Assembly (NCBI GenBank): GCA_025355225.1
Contig: JANYAB010000145.1
Coordinates: 1 to 7,835 of the forward strand
Direction: 5' to 3'
Source of the DNA: Bacteroidota bacterium
GTDB taxonomy: Bacteria; Bacteroidota; Bacteroidia; Sphingobacteriales; Sphingobacteriaceae
DNA: 7,835 nt
In this document: positions 1 to 6,833 of the stretch, one piece after another
Numbering within the stretch: the stretch's first letter is position 1
How the letters are laid out: each line of letters begins with the position of its first letter
Program-made: the position numbers and the translations under genes
Notes under the pieces: generated by a model
Seen by the model: only the letters and a program-made list of their open reading frames with translations
Told to the model about the DNA's origin: nothing
Databases searched by the model: none

Positions 1-20
1 AAATCATGGTTCAGACAAAA
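1..20 (+). repeat. Truncated end of an interspersed AATC-type repeat
   Basis: The first 20 bases, AAATCATGGTTCAGACAAAA, are identical to 6859-6878, which is the right end of a longer repeat made of AATC-starting units about 9 nt long. The rest of this copy lies to the left of the window. The identity is seen directly. That it belongs to a dispersed intergenic repeat family of Bacteroidota is from recollection of such sequences, not a search. Confidence 0.75.
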
Positions 21-79
21 TGAAAATACTTTTTATCTCAAATGTTTTATTAATAACCTAAAAACAGAGATTTGTTTAA

Positions 80-87
80 TAGGTTTG
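80..87 (+). promoter_or_regulatory. Putative -7 element (TAnnTTTG) of the aldo/keto reductase gene
   Basis: TAGGTTTG matches the Bacteroidota sigma-A -7 consensus TAnnTTTG exactly and ends 19 nt before the ATG at 107, which would leave a short leader of roughly 13-15 nt. No convincing -33 TTG element is seen 17-23 bp upstream, so the call rests on the -7 match and position only. Confidence 0.45.
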
Positions 88-106
88 TTCCATAAAAATT
101 TGTTGT

Positions 107-1126
107 ATGAATTACAAATTGTTGGGCCGTTCGGGCCTTAAAGTTTCAGAATTGTGCCTCGGCACTATGGGTTTTGGTACCGAAAACGGCTGGGGCGCCG
201 ATAAGGAGAACAGCTTCGCCATAATGGATGCTTATGCCAATGCAGGAGGCAATTTTTTAGATACGGCAAACATCTATAAGTTGGGCACTAGCGAAAAGAT
301 AATAGGGGAGTACATCAGCAATCACGACCGTGACTATTTTGTACTCGCTACCAAATACACTTTAAAAGACAATACCACCAATCCGAATGCATCGGGCAAT
401 AACCGGAAAAACATGATGCGCAGCGTGGAGGAAAGCCTGAAGCGGTTGAACACTGATTTCGTCGACTTGTTTTACCTGCATATTTGGGACGATTTAACGC
501 CCATTGACGAGGTAATGCGCGCAATGGACGACCTGGTAAAGCAGGGCAAGGTTAATTATATAGCCATCAGCGATACGCCCGCCTGGGTGGTGGCCCAGGG
601 CAATACCATGGCCGAATTGATGGGATGGAGCCGTTTTGTGGCACTCCAAATTGAATACAGCTTACTGGCCCGTACGCCTGAGCGCGAATTGATACCCATG
701 GCTAAACATTTCGGATTAACGGTAACACCCTGGGCGCCTTTAGCTGGCGGTGCATTGACCGGAAAATATTTAAAAGGTGATAATGGCCGTATAAAACCCG
801 AAAGCAAGCGGTTGAATGACCGTGCTGTTGAAATTACTAAAGTAGTGGTGGCAATTGCGGATGAGTTAGGTGTTTCGGCGAGTCACGTGGCGTTGAAATG
901 GACCATGCAGCAGGGCTTTTCCTGTATTCCAATCGTGGGCGCAACAAAACTGAGCCAGTTGGAGGACAACTTGAAAACTTTGGACGTTACCCTAAGCGAA
1001 GATCACCTAAAAAGGCTTGACAATGCCAGCGCCATTGAATTAGGTTTCCCCGGCGAATTTTTCAGGGAAGAGGGCGTTAAATTAAATACCTTCGGAGGAT
1101 TTTATGACAGGATGGAGAAAAGGTGA
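107..1126 (+). CDS. Aldo/keto reductase family oxidoreductase
   Basis: This is a 339-residue cytosolic NADPH-dependent reductase of the aldo/keto reductase superfamily, a (beta/alpha)8 barrel that reduces aldehydes or ketones. The catalytic tetrad is visible: Asp52 and Tyr57 (LDTANIY), Lys83 (LATKYT) and His125 (FYLHIWD). Cofactor-binding segments follow in the usual order: AISDTP near 154, QIEYSLL near 182, PWAPLAGGALTGKY near 209-222, and the C-terminal PIVGATKLSQLEDNL near 276-290, which contacts the 2'-phosphate nucleotide in this family. Length and domain coverage are full. The start follows a TAnnTTTG element, and there is no purine-rich ribosome site, as is common in Bacteroidota. The gene faces the dehydrogenase gene at 2224-1211 across a palindrome. 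It resembles the YajO/YcsN-like or aryl-alcohol dehydrogenase-like branch. The physiological substrate cannot be read from the sequence. Confidence 0.93.
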   Translation: MNYKLLGRSGLKVSELCLGTMGFGTENGWGADKENSFAIMDAYANAGGNFLDTANIYKLGTSEKIIGEYISNHDRDYFVLATKYTLKDNTTNPNASGNNRKNMMRSVEESLKRLNTDFVDLFYLHIWDDLTPIDEVMRAMDDLVKQGKVNYIAISDTPAWVVAQGNTMAELMGWSRFVALQIEYSLLARTPERELIPMAKHFGLTVTPWAPLAGGALTGKYLKGDNGRIKPESKRLNDRAVEITKVVVAIADELGVSASHVALKWTMQQGFSCIPIVGATKLSQLEDNLKTLDVTLSEDHLKRLDNASAIELGFPGEFFREEGVKLNTFGGFYDRMEKR

Positions 1127-1161
1127 GGATGATTTCGGATTTTGTTTAAAGGAGAAGAATA

Positions 1162-1194
1162 AGACTTACGAAATTTTCAAAATTTCGTAAGTCT
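1162..1194. terminator. Palindrome between convergent genes, probable bidirectional terminator
   Basis: Two perfectly complementary 16-nt arms (1162-1177 and 1179-1194) surround a single central C. As RNA this gives a 15-bp stem with a TCA loop. It starts 36 nt after the aldo/keto reductase stop and lies 17 nt beyond the stop of the oppositely oriented dehydrogenase, exactly where a shared terminator is expected. The stem is A/T-rich at its tip and no long T-run follows on either strand, so it departs from the classical intrinsic terminator. Very similar GACTTACGAAA-type palindromes recur in Bacteroidota intergenic regions (recollection, not searched). Confidence 0.65.
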
Positions 1195-1210
1195 CTTAGA
1201 AGCCTTATCT

Positions 1211-2224
1211 TCAATTAAATCTCTTTTCGTTTGCTTTTAAATATTGCATCGCTGCTTTTACTGCTATAGCTGGCGACGTTGCGGCAAATCCCAATTCCTT
1301 TCTTGCCTTTGAAGTGTCGAAATCCTGTTGTAAGCCTGAAAACATGGCAACATCCTTGGGTGTCAGTTTAGGGGGCTTTCCCGTGAACCTGCTTCCTGTT
1401 TCCATCAGCCACGCAATAATATAAAGAAGCAATTTAGGAACAGGCATGGGTAGTTTTATTTTTAATTCAGGGAATAATTCTCCGGCAATTTTAGTTGTGT
1501 CGCGGATGCTCATGCATTTTTCGTTCGCAAGGATATAGCGCTGACCAGCTATACCTTTAGTTGCTGCCAGCAAGCAGCCCACGGCAACATCCTTTACGTC
1601 TATCCAATTCAATGTGATATTGGTTTCAACGGGGATATCATTATTCATAATCAATTTAATGATGTTGTTAGAAACATTAAGGTTGCCGAAGGCTTCGCTT
1701 CCGATCATGGCCGAAGGCAATACGGCAATCAATTCAATGCGGTGTTTTTTAGCCAGTTCAAATGCAAGTTTCTCACCATCATTTTTTGAATTATAGTACC
1801 AGTCGCGCCTGTCCAGGTTATAGCCATTACTTTCTTTTGCTGGCAATTGAGAATAATTTAATGCAGCAATAGAACTAACATAAACTATCCGCCTGACACC
1901 TGCTTCGGCAGACGCTTCGATCATATTGCGTATGCCATTCATATTTACGTTATAGATCTCTTTTACCGGATCTTTTGCCCATAAGGTAAATACTGCGCCA
2001 ACCGCGTAGAAAATGTCAACGCCCTGCAAGGCCCTGACAAGAGATTGCTTGTCAGAAATATCAGATTGAACAACCCCACAGTCAAGCCCTGCAAAGGGTT
2101 CTTTATTCTTTAGGTTTCGAACTGAGGCCCTGACAGATATTCCTTTTTGAAGTAGCAATCTTACCAGATTATTACCCAGGTGTCCATTGGCGCCTGTTAC
2201 TATAGATAATTTTTGATTTTCCAT
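1211..2224 (-). CDS. NAD(P)-dependent epimerase/dehydratase family protein, dihydroflavonol 4-reductase-like
   Basis: This is a 337-residue extended short-chain dehydrogenase/reductase. The N-terminal Rossmann fold carries the GxxGxxG nucleotide motif at residues 11-17 (GANGHLG), and Asp55 lies in the QSDISD segment typical of the family. The catalytic triad is Ser117/Ser118 (VYVSS), Tyr143 and Lys147 (YYNSK, the YxxxK motif). The C-terminal half, residues about 165-337, is the substrate-binding lobe, with the common LNWIDVKDVA and RYILANE segments and a helical end (PKLTPKDVAMFSGLQQDFDTSKARKELGF). This pattern fits the dihydroflavonol-4-reductase/3-beta-HSD-like branch, which in bacteria is annotated broadly and reduces unidentified carbonyl substrates. 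Flavonoid chemistry is not implied. The gene lies 65 bp downstream of the Crp/Fnr-like regulator on the same strand and may share its transcript. The palindrome at 1162-1194 follows its stop. Confidence 0.9.
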   Translation of the reverse strand: MENQKLSIVTGANGHLGNNLVRLLLQKGISVRASVRNLKNKEPFAGLDCGVVQSDISDKQSLVRALQGVDIFYAVGAVFTLWAKDPVKEIYNVNMNGIRNMIEASAEAGVRRIVYVSSIAALNYSQLPAKESNGYNLDRRDWYYNSKNDGEKLAFELAKKHRIELIAVLPSAMIGSEAFGNLNVSNNIIKLIMNNDIPVETNITLNWIDVKDVAVGCLLAATKGIAGQRYILANEKCMSIRDTTKIAGELFPELKIKLPMPVPKLLLYIIAWLMETGSRFTGKPPKLTPKDVAMFSGLQQDFDTSKARKELGFAATSPAIAVKAAMQYLKANEKRFN

Positions 2225-2289
2225 TTCGTGTATTTTTTATTTGTTTACACAAAGATGGATAGCAGAAAATCCCATCCACTTGACAAATG

Positions 2290-2865
2290 TTAGGAAATGA
2301 TCAGCTTTCTGATGCGGCTTAAACTCTCAGGTTTCATGCCTAAAAAAGAAGCTATGTATTGCAATGGGACGTTGTATAATATGCCGGGATAGTTTTTAAT
2401 CAACTTCTGATACCGTTGTTCGGCTGTCAAAGTGGCTAGGTCTTTAGCCCTGTTTTCATTATAAACCAGCGATTGTTCAAAAATAGCAATGCTGAAATTC
2501 TTCAACACAATGCTTTCATTATACAGTTTGTCGAGATTTAGTTTTGATATTCTCAGTAATTCGCAATCCGTAATGGATTCCATATTTTCTTCGGAAGGGG
2601 TTTGTTGTATGAAAGCATGATAGGAAGTAATAAAACCGGGCGGGCAATTAATGTGGCTCGTAACTTCATTGCCGCTTCCATCATAATAAAATAACCTGAT
2701 ATAACCGGAGATAATAAAATAAAGGTATTTGGGCCGCTTACGAGTTTCCTCTATAATACGGTTACGGGGGTATAAAACCGGTTCAAATAGTTCTTTGCAC
2801 AATGAAATATCTTCATCGGTCACCTTTACATATCGGGAAATAAGTTGAATAAGCTTGTCGTACAT
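2290..2865 (-). CDS. Crp/Fnr-family transcriptional regulator (cyclic-nucleotide-binding-like domain)
   Basis: This 191-residue protein has the layout of the Bacteroidota Crp/Fnr-like regulators. An N-terminal helix leads into a cyclic-nucleotide-binding-type beta-roll at about residues 25-115 (LYPRNRIIEE, LYFIISGYIRLFYYDGSGNEV), followed by a long dimerisation helix at about 118-145 and a short winged-helix DNA-binding end at about 150-190 (LTAEQRYQKLI, then VPLQYIASFLGMKPESLSRIRK as the helix-turn-helix). The residues that hold cAMP in true CRP (the GE...RSA phosphate cassette) are not present, since the equivalent stretch reads PPGFITSYHAFIQQTPSEEN, so the ligand is probably different or absent. 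No cysteine cluster of the Fnr type is seen. It probably regulates neighbouring oxidoreductase genes, as related regulators often do, but the target is inference. The ATG lies just after a TATATTTG element. Confidence 0.9.
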   Translation of the reverse strand: MYDKLIQLISRYVKVTDEDISLCKELFEPVLYPRNRIIEETRKRPKYLYFIISGYIRLFYYDGSGNEVTSHINCPPGFITSYHAFIQQTPSEENMESITDCELLRISKLNLDKLYNESIVLKNFSIAIFEQSLVYNENRAKDLATLTAEQRYQKLIKNYPGILYNVPLQYIASFLGMKPESLSRIRKLIIS

Positions 2866-2872
2866 TGCTGCG

Positions 2873-2880
2873 CAAATATA
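2873..2880 (-). promoter_or_regulatory. Putative -7 element of the Crp/Fnr-like gene, giving a near-leaderless mRNA
   Basis: On the minus strand TATATTTG fits TAnnTTTG exactly and ends only 7 nt before the ATG at 2865. With transcription starting about 5-7 nt after the element, the message would have almost no leader. No clear -33 element is visible. Confidence 0.4.
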
Positions 2881-3034
2881 AACCAGTTCGTACTTTGCAG
2901 GAGTCGTTAACGATCATTATTTCTGATTATGATCATATTCTAATGCTGAAGGATTGTTATGTCGGCCATGTTATTGCCAGATATAATTGAATTACTTATG
3001 GCAATAATATTAATTACATGCGCATTGCAAGTAT

Positions 3035-3081
3035 CCACTGATTTTCATGATTTAAAGATTTCGCAGATTGAACATCAGTGG
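3035..3081. repeat. Palindromic AATC-type intergenic repeat with 9-nt internal periodicity
   Basis: Arms 3035-3046 and 3070-3081 are complementary at 11 of 12 positions (outer eight pairs CCACTGAT/ATCAGTGG perfect) around a 23-nt loop. The interior repeats a GATT-type unit about every 9 nt (GATTTTCAT, GATTTAAAG, ATTTCGCAG, ATTGAACAT). On the plus strand the right end continues as ATCAGTGGTTCTGAAAA, resembling the ATCATGGTTCAGACAAAA end of the repeats at 1-20 and 6834-6878. It sits 44 nt past the icmF stop and could form a transcript-end hairpin for icmF, but it has no T-run. Confidence 0.6.
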
Positions 3082-3124
3082 TTCTGAAAATACAGCAGAT
3101 CAACGTACTCTCAAATCAGCAATC

Positions 3125-6100
3125 TTACATATTCCTCCTATACTGTCCTCCCACCTCATACAAAGCATGAGATATCTGCCCCAAAGAACAATATTTACAA
3201 GCTTCCATCAAACTTTCAAAAATGTTCGCTCCCGCTATAGCTTTGGTTTGCAATTCTTTTAACAGGGCAGGTGCTTTATCCGCATTTCGTTTTTGAAAGG
3301 CTTCAAGAGCAGTGATCTGGAATTGCTTTTCTTCTTCGGTCGCCCTTATCACTTCGGACGGTGTAATGGTTGGCGACCCCTTTTTATTGAGGAAAGTATT
3401 AACGCCAACGATGGGGTATTCGCCGTTATGTTTCATGGTTTCATAGTAGAGGGATTCTTCCTGTATTTTGCTGCGTTGGTACATGGTTTCCATTGCGCCT
3501 AAAACTCCGCCGCGATCATTGATACGTTTAAATTCTGCTAATACAGCACCTTCAACCAGGTCGGTCAGTTCCTCAATAATAAATGCACCCTGTAAGGGGT
3601 TTTCATTTTTAGCAAGCCCCAACTCACGGTTTATTATAAGTTGTATTGCCATCGCCCTGCGAACAGATTCTTCCGTGGGTGTGGTGATCGCCTCGTCATA
3701 AGCATTGGTATGCAGCGAGTTGCAATTATCATAAATGGCATACAACGCCTGCAAAGTAGTGCGGATATCATTAAAGTCGATTTCCTGCGCATGTAAGGAA
3801 CGTCCGCTGGTTTGGATATGGTATTTCAGTTTCTGTGAACGGTCGTTGCCCTTGTATTTGTTTTTGACTGCTTTAGCCCATATCCTTCTCGCTACACGCC
3901 CGATCACCGAGTATTCCGGGTCGATACCGTTGGAAAAGAAGAACGACAAATTAGGTGCAAAATCATCGATATGCATTCCCCGGCTCAGGTAATATTCTAC
4001 GTAGGTAAAACCGTTGGAAAGGGTAAACGCCAGTTGCGTAATAGGATTGGCTCCGGCTTCAGCAATATGGTAGCCCGAAATGGAAACCGAATAGAAATTT
4101 CTTACTTTCTCATTGATAAAATACTGCTGTATATCACCCATCATACGCAGGGCAAATTCGGTAGAAAAAATGCAAGTATTTTGCGCCTGGTCTTCCTTCA
4201 ATATATCAGCCTGAACTGTACCGCGAACGGTGGCAATAGCATGGGCCCTGATTTTTTTGTAGGTATCCGCAGGTAATACCTGGTCGCCGGTGAGGCCGAG
4301 AAGCATTAATCCTAAGCCATCATTGCCTTTAGGCAAGCCCCCGTCATAATTTGGACGAGTTAACCCCTTATCATCATAAACCTCCTTAAACCTTGCCTCC
4401 ACCAAATGCCCCAATTTATGTTCATGAATATATTTCTCGCATTGCTGATCTATAGCTGCATTCATAAAATACCCCAGCAGCATAGGCGCCGGCCCATTAA
4501 TCGTCATAGATACAGAGGTTGATGTGCTACAAAGATCAAAACCCGAATACAGTTTTTTTGCATCGTCCAGCGTAGCAATGCTCACACCCGAGTTACCGAT
4601 TTTGCCATAAATATCAGGCCGGATATGCGGGTCTTCACCATAGAGCGTAACCGAATCAAAAGCCGTAGACAAACGATGCGCCGGTTGCCCCAACGACACA
4701 TAGTGGAAACGCTTATTGGTGCGTTCCGGGCCACCCTCGCCGGCAAACATGCGGGTAGGGTCCTCGCCTTCGCGCTTTATCGGGAATACCCCGGCGGTAT
4801 ACGGAAACTCACCCGGCACATTTTCAGTAAGCAGCCAGCGCAAAATATCACCCCAGGCTTCGTAGCGGGGCAGCGAGATCTTCGGTATTTTCAATTGCGA
4901 AAGCGAAGTATAATAAAGCGGTTGCTTTATTTCTTTATCACGCACTTTATAAATAAAATTGTCCGCTTTATATGTTCTCACTGTTTCCGGCCATTCATTT
5001 AACAATCGTCTGCAGTCGGGGTGCAGATGGCTTTCGAGGTGTTTATAAATATCTTGTAGATACGCAATGCGTTGCGTCTCTAATGGGGAGCCGGCGGTGT
5101 TTTCCGCCAACAAATCAATAGTGCCCTTTACCTGGAACATTTGTTGCGCGATCTTACACTGCGTATCAACCCATTCGTTAAAGTCCTGGCTGCTTTCGAC
5201 AATTTCGGCAAGATACCGCGTGCGATCAGGTGGAATGATGTATATTTTTTCCGATTCGCCCCAATGTAAGGTAGCGATATCAAATTTCTTTCCTATAAAA
5301 TCAACCCCGGTCTTTTCTTTCAGTCTATGCATCAGGGCCTCGAACAGATTGTTCATGCCAGGATCATTAAACTGCGATGCCATAGTGCCATACACCGGCA
5401 GGTCCTCGTCTTTGGCGGTAAACAGGTGATGGTTACGTTTGTATTGTTTGCGCACGTCCCGAATGGCATCCAGCGCGCCGCGCTTATCAAATTTGTTAAG
5501 GGCAACGATATCTGCAAAATCAAGCATGTCGATCTTTTCCAGTTGCGTTGCGGCCCCAAACTCCGGCGTCATTACATACATAGAAAGGTCGCAATAATCT
5601 GTGATCATAGTATCCGACTGACCAATACCCGAAGTCTCAACGATAATCAAATCATATCCCGCAGCTTTGCAGATATCGATAGACTCCTGCACATATTTAG
5701 ACAATGCTAAATTAGCCTGCCGCGTAGCCAGCGAGCGCATATATACCCTTGGACTATTAATGGAATTCATCCTGATCCTATCGCCCAGCAAGGCCCCGCC
5801 AGTTTTCCTTTTAGACGGATCAACCGAAATAATGGCCAGTGTTTTATCGGTCTCCATCAAAAACCGCCGAACGATCTCATCGACCAGCGATGATTTGCCA
5901 GCGCCGCCCGTGCCGGTAATACCTATCACGGGAGTAGCCCCCTCTAAATCTCCCCCGGTAGAGGAGACTTTAGCTTCGCTATTTTTTGAAGCCCTCCCTT
6001 CCTGGAAGGGTTGGGTGGGGCTTGTGAGGCCACTATTCTCAGCCAATGTGATCAGCGATGCAATCGCTTTTATATCTTTCTCGGGCAAATGCTTCAACTC

Positions 6101-6559
6101 GCCGTTCAGTTTGGTAACTGTCCGGAAATCGCATTGCTGCAGCATATCGTTGATCATCCCCTGCAGGCCCATTGTGCGGCCGTCATCCGGAGAGTAAATG
6201 CGTGTTATTCCATAATCCTGCAGCTCTTTTATCTCCTGCGGTAAGATGACGCCACCACCGCCGCCAAAAATTTTAATATGCCCGGCACCGCGTTCCTTCA
6301 GCAGGTCGTGCATGTATTTAAAATATTCAACATGCCCGCCCTGGTACGATGTAAGGGCAATGCCCTGCACATCTTCCTGTATGGCGCAATTAACCACCTC
6401 TTCTACCGAGCGGTTATGCCCCAGGTGGATCACCTCGGCGCCCGACGATTGCAAAATGCGGCGCATAATATTTATGGTGGCGTCATGCCCGTCGAACAGC
6501 GAAGCGGCCGTTACAAAGCGTATTTTATTTTTGGAATGGTATGGAGCAATGATTTCCAT
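3125..6559 (-). CDS. icmF: Fused isobutyryl-CoA mutase (B12-binding domain, G-protein chaperone and mutase in one chain)
   Basis: This 1144-residue adenosylcobalamin-dependent enzyme is predicted to interconvert isobutyryl-CoA and n-butyryl-CoA in the cytosol (family knowledge; some members also act on isovaleryl/pivalyl-CoA). Domains in order: B12-binding at about 12-150, with Asp23 and the cobalt-ligand His25 (FDGHDA), SYQGG at 71-75 and a GGGG run near 99-102; a MeaB/ArgK-like GTPase at about 209-410, with Walker A at 216-223 (GTGGAGKS), VDPSKRKTGG at 246-255, the ETSGIGQSD segment at 308-316 and base-recognition NKFD at 355-358; a connecting helical region at about 415-560; and the mutase barrel at about 565-1144, with Tyr830-His831 matching the catalytic Tyr243-His244 of methylmalonyl-CoA mutase. 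Phe592 (AGVFP) and Gln793 (QAQNT) replace the Tyr89 and Arg207 that bind the methylmalonyl carboxylate, which is the known isobutyryl-CoA mutase signature. Linker residues 179-208 are encoded by a palindromic repeat, an unusual in-frame insertion. The reading frame is intact. Confidence 0.95.
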   Translation of the reverse strand: MEIIAPYHSKNKIRFVTAASLFDGHDATINIMRRILQSSGAEVIHLGHNRSVEEVVNCAIQEDVQGIALTSYQGGHVEYFKYMHDLLKERGAGHIKIFGGGGGVILPQEIKELQDYGITRIYSPDDGRTMGLQGMINDMLQQCDFRTVTKLNGELKHLPEKDIKAIASLITLAENSGLTSPTQPFQEGRASKNSEAKVSSTGGDLEGATPVIGITGTGGAGKSSLVDEIVRRFLMETDKTLAIISVDPSKRKTGGALLGDRIRMNSINSPRVYMRSLATRQANLALSKYVQESIDICKAAGYDLIIVETSGIGQSDTMITDYCDLSMYVMTPEFGAATQLEKIDMLDFADIVALNKFDKRGALDAIRDVRKQYKRNHHLFTAKDEDLPVYGTMASQFNDPGMNNLFEALMHRLKEKTGVDFIGKKFDIATLHWGESEKIYIIPPDRTRYLAEIVESSQDFNEWVDTQCKIAQQMFQVKGTIDLLAENTAGSPLETQRIAYLQDIYKHLESHLHPDCRRLLNEWPETVRTYKADNFIYKVRDKEIKQPLYYTSLSQLKIPKISLPRYEAWGDILRWLLTENVPGEFPYTAGVFPIKREGEDPTRMFAGEGGPERTNKRFHYVSLGQPAHRLSTAFDSVTLYGEDPHIRPDIYGKIGNSGVSIATLDDAKKLYSGFDLCSTSTSVSMTINGPAPMLLGYFMNAAIDQQCEKYIHEHKLGHLVEARFKEVYDDKGLTRPNYDGGLPKGNDGLGLMLLGLTGDQVLPADTYKKIRAHAIATVRGTVQADILKEDQAQNTCIFSTEFALRMMGDIQQYFINEKVRNFYSVSISGYHIAEAGANPITQLAFTLSNGFTYVEYYLSRGMHIDDFAPNLSFFFSNGIDPEYSVIGRVARRIWAKAVKNKYKGNDRSQKLKYHIQTSGRSLHAQEIDFNDIRTTLQALYAIYDNCNSLHTNAYDEAITTPTEESVRRAMAIQLIINRELGLAKNENPLQGAFIIEELTDLVEGAVLAEFKRINDRGGVLGAMETMYQRSKIQEESLYYETMKHNGEYPIVGVNTFLNKKGSPTITPSEVIRATEEEKQFQITALEAFQKRNADKAPALLKELQTKAIAGANIFESLMEACKYCSLGQISHALYEVGGQYRRNM
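5936..6023. repeat. Two-hairpin palindromic element embedded in frame inside icmF
   Basis: This 88-nt stretch forms two adjacent hairpins. The first pairs 5944-5953 with 5963-5973 (CTAAATCTCC against GGAGACTTTAG, one bulged C). The second pairs 5989-5994 with 6018-6023 (AAGCCC/GGGCTT) and internally 5996-6001 with 6005-6010 (CCCTTC/GAAGGG). Read on the icmF strand it encodes residues Thr179 to Ala208, which are rich in Ser, Gly, Thr and Glu and lie between the B12 domain and the Walker A loop. The base pattern (CCCCCTCTAAATCTCC and its partner) resembles a repeat usually found between genes in Bacteroidota. The pairing is seen directly; the family assignment is recollection. Confidence 0.7.
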
Positions 6560-6581
6560 GCAGGTTATAGTTAATGGAGCA

Positions 6582-6589
6582 CAAAATTA
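6582..6589 (-). promoter_or_regulatory. Putative -7 element of icmF
   Basis: TAATTTTG on the minus strand fits TAnnTTTG exactly and ends 22 nt before the icmF ATG at 6559, implying a leader of about 15-17 nt. The region is very A/T-rich, so a chance match is possible. No strong -33 motif or cobalamin-riboswitch-like leader fits in the space. Confidence 0.45.
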
Positions 6590-6632
6590 ATTAAAATAAA
6601 ACTGCGGAAACTATGCTTGCATAATATTATTC

Positions 6633-6672
6633 GATGTGCAGATGTGCGGATATGCAGATGTGCAAGTGTGAA
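6633..6672. repeat. Five-copy imperfect 8-nt tandem repeat
   Basis: Units read GATGTGCA, GATGTGCG, GATATGCA, GATGTGCA and AGTGTGAA, in register at 8 nt. The first four differ from GATGTGCA by at most one base, and the fifth is degenerate. The array begins 74 nt upstream of the icmF start, outside its putative promoter. The period is not a multiple of three, and no protein role is likely. Confidence 0.75.
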
Positions 6673-6727
6673 AATATAAGAATGCCTGAACTTGTGGGTA
6701 GGAAAGCCAGGCCCGCACGATCATGGC

Positions 6728-6759
6728 AATCCTTTAATCTTAAAAATCGTGTTCAGATA
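6728..6759 (+). repeat. Degenerate copy of the AATC-type interspersed repeat
   Basis: Aligned with 6843-6875, this stretch agrees at 26 of 33 columns with a single one-base gap. The ATC cores fall at 6729, 6737 and 6746, spaced 8 and 9 nt, the same spacing as in the other copy (6844, 6852, 6861). Both end in TTCAGA. It is a diverged sister copy 115 bp upstream of the better-preserved one. Confidence 0.65.
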
Positions 6760-6833
6760 GCGGTCAGGATTTATTATATTAGTCTTCCAAAACCGCTTAT
6801 AGGATTAAAAATTTCCATGATAAATAGCTCGGG

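Noticed and set aside
5067..5710. Several open frames of 68-176 codons antisense to icmF, and similar ones opposite other genes
   Set aside because: They overlap a strongly conserved coding region, show no domain character and have no initiation signals. They are mirror frames of the real genes.
5936..6023. Frameshift or assembly error in icmF at the repeat
   Set aside because: The frame stays open through the element, and conserved motifs on both sides are in the same frame.
3125..6559. Artificial fusion of separate mutase, chaperone and B12-subunit genes
   Set aside because: This domain order in one chain is the normal architecture of the IcmF family.
6560..6632. Possible cobalamin riboswitch ahead of the B12-dependent icmF
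   Set aside because: The likely leader is under 25 nt, and no B12-box-like sequence is seen in the A/T-rich upstream region.
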